From: a virus
Direction: 5' to 3' (one strand)
Virus record (IMG/VR): IMGVR_UViG_3300045996_001573
Span: 1-47,987 of that record
Length of the DNA: 47,987 nt
Below, piece after piece: positions 1 through 8,275 of the stretch (position 1 is the stretch's first letter; each line of letters opens with the position of its first letter). Both the position numbers and the translations under genes were made by a program. The notes under the pieces were generated by a model that saw only the letters and a program-made list of their open reading frames with translations, was not told the DNA's origin and made no database searches.

Positions 1-134
1 CGTTTTATGCCGGGTCGCTGGCCGTTACAGGATCTGCCGCCGCATTCGTAGTAACCGCCGCCGTCCACGCTGTGGTGCTGTCATCTTCCTTCGTCACCGT
101 CAACGTGCCGGCCGCGATGCTCCACTTGTTCCGC
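1..134. repeat. Left copy of 134-bp terminal redundancy
   Basis: These bases recur at 47854-47987 with a single difference, T at position 8 against C at 47861. Both copies lie in the 3' end of the same leftward gene, and the difference is synonymous (Ala GCA versus GCG, the last codon before the stop). The gene reads on normally across the junction, so the window is a circular or circularly permuted molecule of about 47,853 bp. A T7-like direct terminal repeat is less likely because the repeat lies inside a coding sequence. Confidence 0.95.
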
Positions 135-631
135 AGGAATCGCAGCGCGTTCAACGCAGACCGTGCAGCTTCACCCGTGATTGCGCTCCAATCCCGCTTG
201 AAGATCGCGTCAGCCACTTCGTTTAAATCATCGAGCTGAACAACGAAATTTGTCTCCATCAAGTTTGCGGTATCAGTCGCGGCCGTACCCTGAATTGACA
301 CGAGCAAGGATCTTGCACCAGCAACACTAAAACGTGCGTTCGCAAACTGAAGTTCGTACACACCCTTGTGGTTCGTTGAGCTAACTTCCTTGAAACGGCA
401 CTTGCCGCTCGTCGGATCTGCCCAAGTACCCAGAGTAGTAATACCTTCCACGTTCGAAGAGCCTGTCGTATATACCGATCCAGTGTCTTCGTTATCTGCA
501 ACAGCGGCGATACTCAAGCCTGTGCTTGTGTTGGTGAGGCCGGTGATGCCTCGTCCATCCGTCTGAGACTTGTCCAGCAATTTGACCCGGAGGATCATGC
601 TGGTCTGACTGTGTTTAACTGAAAGAAGCAT
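5..631 (-). CDS. Probable tail/virion structural protein, 208 aa
   Basis: I do not recognise a named family. The N-terminal half is a beta-rich, Gly/Thr-rich module (residues 1-130) beginning with MLLSVKHSQTSMILRVKLLD. A short helical stretch near residues 135-168 (DAIFKRDWSAITGEAARSAL) leads to a Trp-containing C-terminal strand pair (KWSIAAGTLTVTKEDDSTTA). The style is that of accessory tail or fibre-base proteins. The gene follows the 245-aa structural protein by one base and precedes the 781-aa repeat protein across the circular junction, with about 6 bases between its stop and the next start. Its 3' end is duplicated at 47858-47987 because the window overlaps itself. Role in the virion is inferred from position only. 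Confidence 0.7.
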   Translation of the reverse strand: MLLSVKHSQTSMILRVKLLDKSQTDGRGITGLTNTSTGLSIAAVADNEDTGSVYTTGSSNVEGITTLGTWADPTSGKCRFKEVSSTNHKGVYELQFANARFSVAGARSLLVSIQGTAATDTANLMETNFVVQLDDLNEVADAIFKRDWSAITGEAARSALNALRFLRNKWSIAAGTLTVTKEDDSTTAWTAAVTTNAAADPVTASDPA

Positions 632-632
632 G

Positions 633-1370
633 TTATCCTCTCATGTTTCCTGAAAGATCGAAGAAGCCGCCAGAGCGGTCCTTAGGGGAAGCTCCTCCCG
701 CCGCGGCCGCTTTGACAATAACTGTGAAGGCCAACCATCCCGAGGTCACTGATAAGGTAGCCGTAGCAGTTCCAGGAGTACCACCAGATGAGGTAGAAAC
801 TGCTGCTGCTACGCCCGTTGTAAAATCAGAGGTGGGAAGAGTTGCGACAAACTGGTTAGAAAGACTACTGATGTTCGGTGTGTTGTTTCCAGTACCTTCC
901 CAAAAGGCGACACGAAAAATTAAGTCTCCAGCCGAAGCAGAATCTGCATCTGGAAAGGTGATGGTAGTCCCAGAACCTTCAGCAGCAACAGCATCGACGA
1001 CTGGCGTAGAAATATCCACGCCACTCATGGCCATAATAATGCCGGTCTTTTGAGTTGCCGTCGTTGCGCTTGCATAGCTCAAGAGCATAGTTCCGTCGCT
1101 TGGCGTGTTATCCTGCCAAGCGTAAGCCATGCGCCCACGAGGGTTTTGCGTATCTCCAGACCACGCTAGCTGCGTCGCTGAGCCAGACGCATCAGACATC
1201 GTCAAGTCTTCAGTAGCAAGAAAGGCGTTTCTAGCTGCTAGTCCACAAAGCAAAAAGTTGCCGTCAACATCCCAATCTGTAGGAACTGTTAAGGAGAGAC
1301 CTCCACCTGCGTTACTAGCTACAGCAGTTCGATAGCCAGTTCCGGCTACGGTGCTAAAGGAAATTGCCAT
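633..1370 (-). CDS. Virion structural protein, 245 aa
   Basis: The protein is Ser/Thr/Ala/Gly-rich and predicted all-beta, with no signal peptide. It ends in a Gly-rich tail (KDRSGGFFDLSGNMRG). Residues 1-215 read as a jelly-roll-like sandwich, for example MAISFSTVAGTGYRTAVASN and TATLSVTSGWLAFTVIVKAA, a style common among phage appendage proteins. It sits between the 797-aa lectin-like protein and the 208-aa protein in the distal late operon and shares an overlapping stop/start with the upstream gene at 1370. No catalytic motif is visible. I infer a tail-fibre or tail-tip component. Confidence 0.7.
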   Translation of the reverse strand: MAISFSTVAGTGYRTAVASNAGGGLSLTVPTDWDVDGNFLLCGLAARNAFLATEDLTMSDASGSATQLAWSGDTQNPRGRMAYAWQDNTPSDGTMLLSYASATTATQKTGIIMAMSGVDISTPVVDAVAAEGSGTTITFPDADSASAGDLIFRVAFWEGTGNNTPNISSLSNQFVATLPTSDFTTGVAAAVSTSSGGTPGTATATLSVTSGWLAFTVIVKAAAAGGASPKDRSGGFFDLSGNMRG

Positions 1371-3763
1371 TACGTGAATCTCCCAAGATACTGCGTAGTA
1401 CCATCATCTTTGATAAGATGAAGGTGCTTTCCGCTTAAGTTGCTCCACTGGCCGAAGTTGGCTTTGACACGAATCTGAGTACCAGTCCAGCTAACGGGAA
1501 TGCAAACTTCCTGTCCGTTCGTCACGCTGTTCCAGACTGCATTGTCGGTGATCATAATACGTGCCAGGGATGTGGCAGTATAGATCTCACCAATCTCAAC
1601 GATTGGCAGCAGCGGCGGTGCCGGCGTGCTACCCGTGTCATAGCCAATCACGGCCATACGAATACCGCGCCCCGTCACATCCCGCCAGGCATTGAACACT
1701 TCGTTCGAGCCGGCCGATGCAGTGGAGCGCACGCTGTTCGCCATCATTGGTTTGATGTGTCCAGCGTTGCTGCCTTCGGGGCAATCCACCCAAGTCTCGA
1801 TCACCGTCCAAACGTTTGAATCTGGCTGATGACCGCCGAACTTTCGACCGGCCGTGTGCGCAGGATCTAGATTGTATCCCATGCCGTTGCAGACAATCGA
1901 CGTAATGCGGTGTTGATCGTCCGGTGCCCAGAAGCGGAACCACTTAATTTCTTCATACGGAGGTTTCTGACTGCAACGCACAAAAATACGTGCAAACATC
2001 CGGCTGTATTCCGGCCCCGGATTTTGTCCACCCATGGCAATAATGCCGTCGAGAGCGCCATCGGTGTACGCTCCGCCGATGACAGTGCCTAGCCGATAAT
2101 GTCGCGTCGAGTACGCCGTGCGCGGATTAACGGTCGAGAACAGCATCGACGTAGGGCTGCCGGGAGCGGTGCTCTCGCCTCCCACGTCGACATAAGCCAC
2201 GCCTCGCGGAACATTCGCACCATTTGCATATCCAGCGTACCCCGAAATGTTATCAATGTTGTCGTACCACCAATGAGATGGTCCAACGCCAAAGTTAGTT
2301 CCAGAGATAACCAACTCAGTTTGATGTGTTAACGTCCCGCTCCAAGTTACCGTGGTTCCTACTTGATCCGCGAAGCTCTTGAATCGACCAACTCGAGTTG
2401 CAACTCCACTTGAATTCACGAAGTACAAATATTTGCCTTCGAGAGTGGAATGCAGCCCCTTTCTCAGCAAGAATTTGATATGAGTGTTATCCCATTCAAT
2501 TGGAACGCAGAAGTCACGAAACGGCGTTACACTATTGCCAGTATTCCACGTAACTTCATCGCTCACAATCACACGGCAGAGTGAATCATCAATAAGCGTG
2601 GGACCATAGAGCGCGGCTGATCCAACAGGCTCTAGATTATTGCTGATTTGATCGAAGCGCACCTGACGCCAAATAGTTTCGTAGAAGCTCGTAGTGCTGG
2701 TAATATATCCACTGACACCATTCAGAGGCTTCCAACCAGAACCGCCAGCGCTGGTCGGCCGCGCGCCGTTCAGCCACGGGATGATAACGCCATCCGCCAC
2801 GTTCAAAGCCGACGAGGGAGTGAACTCATATTCGAATCGGTGCCAGTTCTGCCCAAGCGTCGCAACAATACCAGCAAGGTCGGTCATTCCCGCTTGGGTG
2901 GGATCTCCTTCATTAGGAATATGCTCGACGTGAACATGAGCCACGAAGCCTGCTTGTCCACCTGCCTGATATTGCAGGTTGAAATAGATGCTACCATTAG
3001 GCGGCGCTGGGCTGCCAGTAGCAGTCCACAATCGAAACGATTTCAGGTTGCTTGCAATCGCATCCGTCAGCACCGGCCAGTTGTAACGTCTATGTGTGAA
3101 AACATAGCGAAACACCGTGCCGATCGGAAGATTAACTCCCCACGAACCATGTGAATCGTGCTTGGCGGAACGCATAACCCCGGTTCCCCCGGAGGGGGAA
3201 ACTTCTTCGGTGCTGAAAGTCTGTAGATCCTGGAACCCATTGTCACCGAGGAACACGCTCGTCCCGCGGGAATAAGTTGGATCGGGGTTGTAGCTCCCGT
3301 TCATGGGAAAATAGAACTGAGGCTTGCCGTCGCCTAACTTGGTACCAAAACCCGTGCCAAAGATTTGTACAATTTCTTGGTCCTGTAACACGCCGGAAAC
3401 AGTAAATGTCCCATCCGGAATAAAGCCAACGGCTCCGGACGGTACACTTGATGCCACCGTTACAGAACATACGTGCGTAGCAAAGAGTCCTTCGGAGTCT
3501 GTCACTCGAACAGAGATCGACCCCGAGGGACTGCCGTTTACTACGGTTAGAAGTCCCGTAGTGCCATTTATGCTGTAGCCGAGAGGTGGCGTGCCGACAA
3601 GGCTAAACGTGATCGTATCCCAGGGATGAGGATCACTAGCCTTAACGCCGAAGTCATACGTTCCGCCACCCGAAGGGAAGTTCAGGGTGGTTGGCGTGTC
3701 GACGGCCCACGCCGGAGGCAGATTGATTACGGGTGTATTAGGAGCCGCGAAAAAATACGCCAC
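1370..3763 (-). CDS. Receptor-binding/tail appendage protein with Ig-like and duplicated lectin-like modules, 797 aa
   Basis: Residues 8-105 form a putative Ig/cadherin-like domain of the He_PIG type (ASDPHPWDTITFSLVG followed by LGYSINGTTGLLTVV). The rest is an internal duplication. Each half has an entry strand (IFGTGFGTKLGDGKP; VISGTNFGVGPSHWW), a large jelly-roll-like segment, and a similar closing module (SDEVTWNTGNS...CVPIEW...GKYLYFVNSSG...RVGRF against TDNAVWNSVTNG...CVPVSW-like...GKHLHLIKDDG...YLGRF). Such architecture suits a carbohydrate-binding tail fibre. The start is a GTG at 3763 overlapping the preceding gene by 26 bases, with no strong ribosome-binding site, so the exact start is uncertain. 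Receptor binding is inferred from the modules and from late-operon position. Confidence 0.75.
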   Translation of the reverse strand: MAYFFAAPNTPVINLPPAWAVDTPTTLNFPSGGGTYDFGVKASDPHPWDTITFSLVGTPPLGYSINGTTGLLTVVNGSPSGSISVRVTDSEGLFATHVCSVTVASSVPSGAVGFIPDGTFTVSGVLQDQEIVQIFGTGFGTKLGDGKPQFYFPMNGSYNPDPTYSRGTSVFLGDNGFQDLQTFSTEEVSPSGGTGVMRSAKHDSHGSWGVNLPIGTVFRYVFTHRRYNWPVLTDAIASNLKSFRLWTATGSPAPPNGSIYFNLQYQAGGQAGFVAHVHVEHIPNEGDPTQAGMTDLAGIVATLGQNWHRFEYEFTPSSALNVADGVIIPWLNGARPTSAGGSGWKPLNGVSGYITSTTSFYETIWRQVRFDQISNNLEPVGSAALYGPTLIDDSLCRVIVSDEVTWNTGNSVTPFRDFCVPIEWDNTHIKFLLRKGLHSTLEGKYLYFVNSSGVATRVGRFKSFADQVGTTVTWSGTLTHQTELVISGTNFGVGPSHWWYDNIDNISGYAGYANGANVPRGVAYVDVGGESTAPGSPTSMLFSTVNPRTAYSTRHYRLGTVIGGAYTDGALDGIIAMGGQNPGPEYSRMFARIFVRCSQKPPYEEIKWFRFWAPDDQHRITSIVCNGMGYNLDPAHTAGRKFGGHQPDSNVWTVIETWVDCPEGSNAGHIKPMMANSVRSTASAGSNEVFNAWRDVTGRGIRMAVIGYDTGSTPAPPLLPIVEIGEIYTATSLARIMITDNAVWNSVTNGQEVCIPVSWTGTQIRVKANFGQWSNLSGKHLHLIKDDGTTQYLGRFT

Positions 3764-4199
3764 CAGTCAGTTGGATGTCGGAGCCGTCTGGGGTCACCAC
3801 CGCATCAAACAACGTCAGCGGGATGATTGCAGAGTCTGCACCGCCAGTCGTATCCGAATCGTAGCATACTGCGATCTTGGAAATCGCGTTGCCCGTCGCG
3901 GCCGACCACGTTACCGTCGGCAGACTCACGTCATACCGATCGTTGCCGTCGTCTGGTGCCGGCAGAGCCGCCAGGTCCGCATCCGTCAGGGTCTTGCGGC
4001 CCATCGTGGTCTGCTCGTTCGTCGTACCTGCAAGCACGTCCGCGAGCGAATCCTTGTCAATCAGGGTTGCATCTGCTTCGAGGCCGCTCGTTTCGATCGG
4101 CACCAGAATCAGAGCACTGTTCGCGGGATCGTTCGATTTGACTCGATTGTAGTACTCGACCACACGACCCTTTGCGATGTTGAATACGATGTTTGCCAT
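3738..4199 (-). CDS. Small virion protein, 153 aa
   Basis: The start chosen is ATG at 4199, preceded by AGAGGA at a good distance; an in-frame ATG 18 bases further upstream has no such site. The sequence begins MANIVFNIAKGRVVEYYNRV and has a short helical start, then an Ala/Asp-rich segment with repeated acidic patches (DADLAALPAPDDGNDRYDV), and ends in hydrophobic beta strands. Proteins starting in this way are common next to tail hub genes in uncultivated podovirus-like phages and are usually annotated as structural. It lies in a tight run of three small genes downstream of the tail hub protein. No enzymatic motif is visible. Confidence 0.7.
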   Translation of the reverse strand: MANIVFNIAKGRVVEYYNRVKSNDPANSALILVPIETSGLEADATLIDKDSLADVLAGTTNEQTTMGRKTLTDADLAALPAPDDGNDRYDVSLPTVTWSAATGNAISKIAVCYDSDTTGGADSAIIPLTLFDAVVTPDGSDIQLTGGVFFRGS

Positions 4200-4200
4200 C

Positions 4201-4524
4201 TTAGCTGTCCTCTTCAATTCCTGTCAAAGTAAAAGAGACGTTCCCGTTCGACGATGCGACTCGAACCACATCCCCTTCCTGTATCGTGAAAGCGGAAGAG
4301 GACAACGAGTCGTTTGCTGCAATAGGCATATCCTTTACAAGATAATGCTTAGATTCAAGTGCCGCGCCGTTCGGAGAGATCGCTACAGTAAATAAGTCTA
4401 CTTGATCCCTGTTGCACACTACAAGTCGCACAGTAGCGTGCTTATTGCTTGGTGCAATATAGAGACTGGCAACGACGCCGCCATTCGGTGAGGCCTGTCC
4501 CAAAATTCCCAGCAGGCTTGCCAC
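4201..4524 (-). CDS. Small virion protein, 107 aa
   Basis: GTG start directly after the stop of the previous gene, giving tight translational coupling. The protein is predicted to be a single beta sandwich (VVASLYIAPSNKHATVRLVV, VRVASSNGNVSFTLTGIEED). This pattern resembles small phage proteins that decorate fibres or heads, including those with the fold described as head-fibre or decoration proteins, but I cannot assign a family. It is encoded among tail hub-associated small genes. Confidence 0.65.
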   Translation of the reverse strand: MASLLGILGQASPNGGVVASLYIAPSNKHATVRLVVCNRDQVDLFTVAISPNGAALESKHYLVKDMPIAANDSLSSSAFTIQEGDVVRVASSNGNVSFTLTGIEEDS

Positions 4525-4815
4525 TTATTCCCCCAAGAAGAACTTCATGGCCCGAGAGTTCTCATGAAACCCCGCTTCGACAAGCTGCCACATTCCACCA
4601 CGGTAGATGTATGTACCAGCGCCGCGGCCGGGATTCCACGTCACGCCATCAGCAATTCTCACCTCTCCTTCCACGGACTTCGGCGGAGCCGCATACGACG
4701 TAGCAAGGCGAAGGCTATCGCCCCCCTGCTCAAACGTTTCTGCAACCTTCCGAAGCTCCGCGGCAAACCAATACGGATCATAGGTCATCGGCACTGCACT
4801 GGGAAAATACTTCAT
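4525..4815 (-). CDS. Small conserved phage protein, 96 aa
   Basis: The protein begins MKYFPSAVPMTYDPYWFAAE, continues with a short helix (ELRKVAETFEQ), then a Gly-rich beta region (GRGAGTYIYRGGMWQLVEAG). The pattern 'one helix, then GxYxYRxGxW' is typical of short proteins found just after the tail hub gene in many podovirus-like genomes. Its stop and the next start are directly adjacent, and its start overlaps the hub-protein stop at 4815. Function is unknown; a virion or assembly role is inferred from context. Confidence 0.65.
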   Translation of the reverse strand: MKYFPSAVPMTYDPYWFAAELRKVAETFEQGGDSLRLATSYAAPPKSVEGEVRIADGVTWNPGRGAGTYIYRGGMWQLVEAGFHENSRAMKFFLGE

Positions 4816-6371
4816 TAGTACAGTCCTATTTCTTCAATTTCAAGATCGTATCGCTTGACTCGCCAAGCAAACTCCTCAGTCGAGGAGAACTTGACGCCAA
4901 GCATGCGACCAACCACGTCACAATCAATCTTTTGGTCAATCCCAATCACAAAGGGATACGGACCATAGACTGTTGGATCGGTCATCTGATCGTACGATGC
5001 CGTTAGGTAGACCTGGATTGTAGAACCTCGCGGCCCCTCGATGATCGGCCGAACTTCCTTCAACATCTTCACGGTGTTAGGACGCTCGAATCGAATGTGA
5101 TCCCGAGAAACATAGGCTTCGTATGGAGATCCATCGAAGGCCGAGGTCAATTCAATTGCGTAGGTCTTAACGTTCGTCGGACTTGCCAGCACCGTATTCG
5201 TCGACGGCAACGTAGAGATGTTCTGATTCCAAGTCACCGCGCCGGCCTGCCAGCCCTTCTGCAAAGTTTCCCAAGTGTTGGGCTGAGAATAGTTCACAGA
5301 TCCTGCGCAGCCGTGCACAACGCCGGGAAGCTCTCTCACTCCCCAAGTATTGTACTTCCAGTTCCAAACCAGAGCCAGCGTGCAGGTCTCATCGTTGACC
5401 TGGGGAAAGCAAATCCACAGCTCGTTGGCAGCTGGTGAAGGCATGGTAAAGGCTCGGCTCTGGAAATCCGAGTCAAGCTGCCGAAATAGCCACTTTCGAT
5501 TCCGTGCATCGATGACGGATTCAGGGGCTGTAGCTTGATGGACGTATACGTCGCCTCGACCCAGAACAAAGTGTCCACCTGGGAACTCCGTCACGCAATT
5601 CGTGCCAAGCGCTCCGCCGTAAAGGCCGGAGATCTTTTGGAAGCGGAAGATGAAGGGGCTGCCAATGAAGGAGACAGCGTAATATCCGCTCCGTTTATAG
5701 GCGATAAACTGCTCCCCTAACGCCAGTCCATCCATCAGCTCCGTCTGGTCATCCGCCAGGTCATATTCGCCCGCATCCTTTGTGGTATCCGTCACGTCCC
5801 ACGAACTCGGCAAGGTGCCAGGATCTGCAACGTGGGACCACTTCACTAAATGCGGATAATTGTTCCCATCTTTCGTAACGTTCAGTGCGATGAGATAATT
5901 GCGGAACGCCCGCATCACCTTACAGCGCACATTTGTGGGCCAATTTGTCAAATCCGCGCACTTGCCCGTGCCCGGCCAGAATTGCGGCAAATCGAAGCCA
6001 TTGTTCAGAATGACAATGCCCGAAAGCATCGTCGAATTCCACTTCGAATTTGGATCACCCGAATAATCCACATCCACGCCAGCGCTTTGCCGCGTGATAT
6101 TCGAGTGAATCAGGTCGGCGTCGATGCCATAAATCTTTTGCAGCCCCGCGTAGACCCACGCGTTTCCATTTACCGATAGGAAATTGGCCAAATGCCAGGG
6201 CTCTACGAGCGGCGTGCCGTTCACTGCAACGTGCCCGTACGCGCGCTCGGCAAATCCTTCGCGGAAAACGAAATTCTTCACCTGTGACCACGCGTTCGGA
6301 ACCAGCTCCTGAGGATGGATATCCAAAATCAGGCCGGCCTCGCCGCATTTATCGACTGGTACGATAGCCAT
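4815..6371 (-). CDS. Tail hub / packaged-DNA stabilisation-type virion protein, 518 aa
   Basis: This long all-beta protein has regular blade-like segments (YGHVAVNGTPLVEPWHLANF, NGNAWVYAGLQKIYGID, GIVILNNGFDLPQFWPGTG, QFIAYKRSGYYAVSFIGSP, HFVLGRGDVYVHQATAPESV). It resembles the large beta-propeller-like proteins that phages encode in place of the P22 gp10 tail-hub protein. Length (about 500 aa) and position, after the adaptor and fibre-like genes and before small tail genes, both fit. The stop/start overlap with its neighbours at 6371 and 4815 shows an operon. I cannot exclude a different structural role, since family assignment rests on fold style rather than on a signature motif. Confidence 0.7.
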   Translation of the reverse strand: MAIVPVDKCGEAGLILDIHPQELVPNAWSQVKNFVFREGFAERAYGHVAVNGTPLVEPWHLANFLSVNGNAWVYAGLQKIYGIDADLIHSNITRQSAGVDVDYSGDPNSKWNSTMLSGIVILNNGFDLPQFWPGTGKCADLTNWPTNVRCKVMRAFRNYLIALNVTKDGNNYPHLVKWSHVADPGTLPSSWDVTDTTKDAGEYDLADDQTELMDGLALGEQFIAYKRSGYYAVSFIGSPFIFRFQKISGLYGGALGTNCVTEFPGGHFVLGRGDVYVHQATAPESVIDARNRKWLFRQLDSDFQSRAFTMPSPAANELWICFPQVNDETCTLALVWNWKYNTWGVRELPGVVHGCAGSVNYSQPNTWETLQKGWQAGAVTWNQNISTLPSTNTVLASPTNVKTYAIELTSAFDGSPYEAYVSRDHIRFERPNTVKMLKEVRPIIEGPRGSTIQVYLTASYDQMTDPTVYGPYPFVIGIDQKIDCDVVGRMLGVKFSSTEEFAWRVKRYDLEIEEIGLY

Positions 6372-6970
6372 TAGCTTAGGTTCGTCCAGGTGCAGTTAAT
6401 GGTCACGGTATCTTGCGCCACTTCCCCGCTCACAGTATCCGTCACAGTAACACGCCAGACGGCAGATCTAGGATTGTTCTGATTAACCGACGGACAACCA
6501 AACGAAGGACGCTGGACTGACGTGCTGGTGATGCCAATCGTAGTATCACCGCTCACATACTCCCAGAGGTAGTTATACGAACCACTTCCACCCACGATGG
6601 TCGGAGCACCGACCTGCGTGTTGGAAGTCGGGCCGCTGACAGCAAAACCGCTTCCAGTTGAGTTCACGCTATTGGGATAATTCACACCCAAAAGTTGCGT
6701 CAGCGTTCGTGCGAAGGCCGTATTCGTACTCGTCGCCATTCCAGTCGTCTTAAACTGCTTCTTCGGCCGCGCGAACGCAGTGTTTGTGCTCGTCGCATGC
6801 GTATAGGTAACTTCACGGAAGCCGGGAAAAACGTGCTGCCGCTCTCCATTCTCATTATACGCATAAATCCCAAGGATCTTCTTCCTCGTTCCAATGGAGT
6901 TATTGACGTGTATCTGTTCAATACGCATGACAGTACTCGTCCCAGTCCGAATTATAATATTTTCGGCCAT
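6371..6970 (-). CDS. Virion protein with 'ATSTNTAFAR' repeats and PKD/Ig-like domain, 199 aa
   Basis: Residues 55-95 contain two copies of ATSTNTAFAR, about 19 residues apart (HATSTNTAFARPKKQF and MATSTNTAFARTLTQ). The same short repeat idea fills the 781-aa protein at 45506-47851, where it reads GxAxETDxALAL. The C-terminal 100 residues look like an Ig/PKD-type domain (PTIVGGSGSYNYLWEYVSGD, then AVWRVTVTDTVSG and AQDTVTINCTW). It lies between the fibre-like 193-aa protein and the tail hub protein and overlaps both by a base or so. Likely a tail accessory or fibre subunit; the repeat hints that it assembles with the 781-aa protein. Confidence 0.7.
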   Translation of the reverse strand: MAENIIIRTGTSTVMRIEQIHVNNSIGTRKKILGIYAYNENGERQHVFPGFREVTYTHATSTNTAFARPKKQFKTTGMATSTNTAFARTLTQLLGVNYPNSVNSTGSGFAVSGPTSNTQVGAPTIVGGSGSYNYLWEYVSGDTTIGITSTSVQRPSFGCPSVNQNNPRSAVWRVTVTDTVSGEVAQDTVTINCTWTNLS

Positions 6971-7551
6971 TAGTAGACAAGGTAAATGTCACCAGGTGTG
7001 CCGGTATCCGGTGGGACTACATCCACAAGGAAGACGCGGCCGGACGTCATACCGGCCGTGCCCCAGCGAAGGATGCCCAGACCTGCGGCCAGCGGGGGAG
7101 TAGTGAAGTTCCACGAACCTGTGATCGTTTCATTCGATCCCAGCCGGGCGAGGATGTTCGCATCGAGAACCTGAGTTTCAGGTACGAGCGATGTCGCATC
7201 CAGTACACCAATTCCATTGATAGTCGGCCGCGAGGTAAAGTCCCAGATTCCAGCAATCGTTTCATTCGCACTTAATCTCGCAAAGACCGCACCATCGGAG
7301 ATATCGGTCTCGGCGTGAGAGTGCCCAACATTCGACTTGCCGGCGAGTTGGCTTTGAATATTCGAACTCACCCCTGCAAGCATATTCATCTCGGCGGCCG
7401 TAACTGTGACAGCAGCCGCGAGATTCGGAAAAGTCGCCTTGATGGCAGACTTTAAAAGTCGGATGTGATCGTCACCGGCTGAAACGAGGTCCGTTCCGGC
7501 CGGATTACTCGGATTCAACCCATCAATATATGTTGCAGATTCTAATGGCAT
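6970..7551 (-). CDS. Tail-fibre-like protein, 193 aa
   Basis: The N-terminus has the widely seen phage fibre signature IDGLNPSNPAGTD followed by SAGDDHIRLLKSAIKATFPN. It continues with AAEMNMLAGVSSNIQSQL, which resembles trimeric fibre stalk segments. Two copies of a short segment follow (LSANETIAGIWDFTSRP and LGSNETITGSWNFTTPP), a repeat typical of side-tail-fibre shafts. The protein ends in GTPGDIYLVY. It sits just downstream of the adaptor gene. I infer a short tail fibre or fibre-attachment protein. Confidence 0.8.
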   Translation of the reverse strand: MPLESATYIDGLNPSNPAGTDLVSAGDDHIRLLKSAIKATFPNLAAAVTVTAAEMNMLAGVSSNIQSQLAGKSNVGHSHAETDISDGAVFARLSANETIAGIWDFTSRPTINGIGVLDATSLVPETQVLDANILARLGSNETITGSWNFTTPPLAAGLGILRWGTAGMTSGRVFLVDVVPPDTGTPGDIYLVY

Positions 7552-7552
7552 T

Positions 7553-8212
7553 TCATTCGTCCATTACGTAGTTCTGATCCGCGTCCTGAGAAGCTTGGTT
7601 CCGCTTGACCATCTCTCCGTACTTTCGGGCCTTGAGGCTTTCGAAATAGTTCACATTTTCCTTGTCTCGCAGATGCCGTGCGACTTCGATCCCAGCCGTT
7701 GCCAGCAACAACGTACCGACATAGTGAGACCAAAGTGTCGTAGCACCGGCGGCCGGAATCGTCGGATCTTTCTTATAGTAAGAAAGTCGATAGGTTCTCG
7801 GCACGATCTGCTTCTTGCGAATGTGAGCTACGCTGCCGTGCACATAGTATGCTTCGGGCAACGTAACTTCGTCAGCCACGCCAGGGGAAAGCCTTACCAG
7901 CTTATCGTAAGTATCTTGCCTTACCAACTTCACATACTGCTCATCCGTACGCGTGAGGTCTACGACACGAAGACCAAACTCGTCATCAGCGATACGGATA
8001 AATCCAGTATAAGCTGTCAAGGAAAAAGACTCATGAATACCAGTAACTTCTTGCTGGTCCTGCCACAGCAGAAACCACGGCAGCGTCACTCCCTCTTCCA
8101 AACTCTCCTGAGCGGCCGCGAGTTCAACCACAATCTTTGCATCAAGACTTGAATCTTGATGCCTTGAAACGCGAGTTTTGATCCTCGCAACCAGCTCGTC
8201 GATTGTAGCCAT
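7553..8212 (-). CDS. Head-tail adaptor-type protein, 219 aa
   Basis: A mostly helical protein starting MATIDELVARIKTRVSRHQD, with a central beta hairpin and a C-terminal helical region carrying 'WSHYVGTLLLATAGIEVARH' and a basic helix (SLKARKYGEMVKRNQ). The pattern of N-terminal helix pair, beta excursion and long C-terminal helix fits phage adaptor or connector proteins that dock onto the portal ring (gp6- or P22 gp4-like). It lies between the capsid/lysis cluster and the tail genes, as such adaptors usually do. The gene ends one base before the next start. The assignment is by position and fold style; no catalytic motif is seen. Confidence 0.65.
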   Translation of the reverse strand: MATIDELVARIKTRVSRHQDSSLDAKIVVELAAAQESLEEGVTLPWFLLWQDQQEVTGIHESFSLTAYTGFIRIADDEFGLRVVDLTRTDEQYVKLVRQDTYDKLVRLSPGVADEVTLPEAYYVHGSVAHIRKKQIVPRTYRLSYYKKDPTIPAAGATTLWSHYVGTLLLATAGIEVARHLRDKENVNYFESLKARKYGEMVKRNQASQDADQNYVMDE

Positions 8213-8275
8213 TACTCTATCGCAACCCCATCCAGAGACAGATTATAAGGTAGACTCCGCTAACCCACAGGTCAA

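Noticed and set aside
1-134. T7-like direct terminal repeat
   Set aside because: The repeat lies inside a tail gene that reads through the junction, and it carries a synonymous difference; overlap of a circular sequence is simpler.
3687-4232. 181-codon plus-strand frame opposite tail genes
   Set aside because: Basic, His/Cys/Arg-rich antisense shadow without ribosome site; covered by three well-supported leftward genes.
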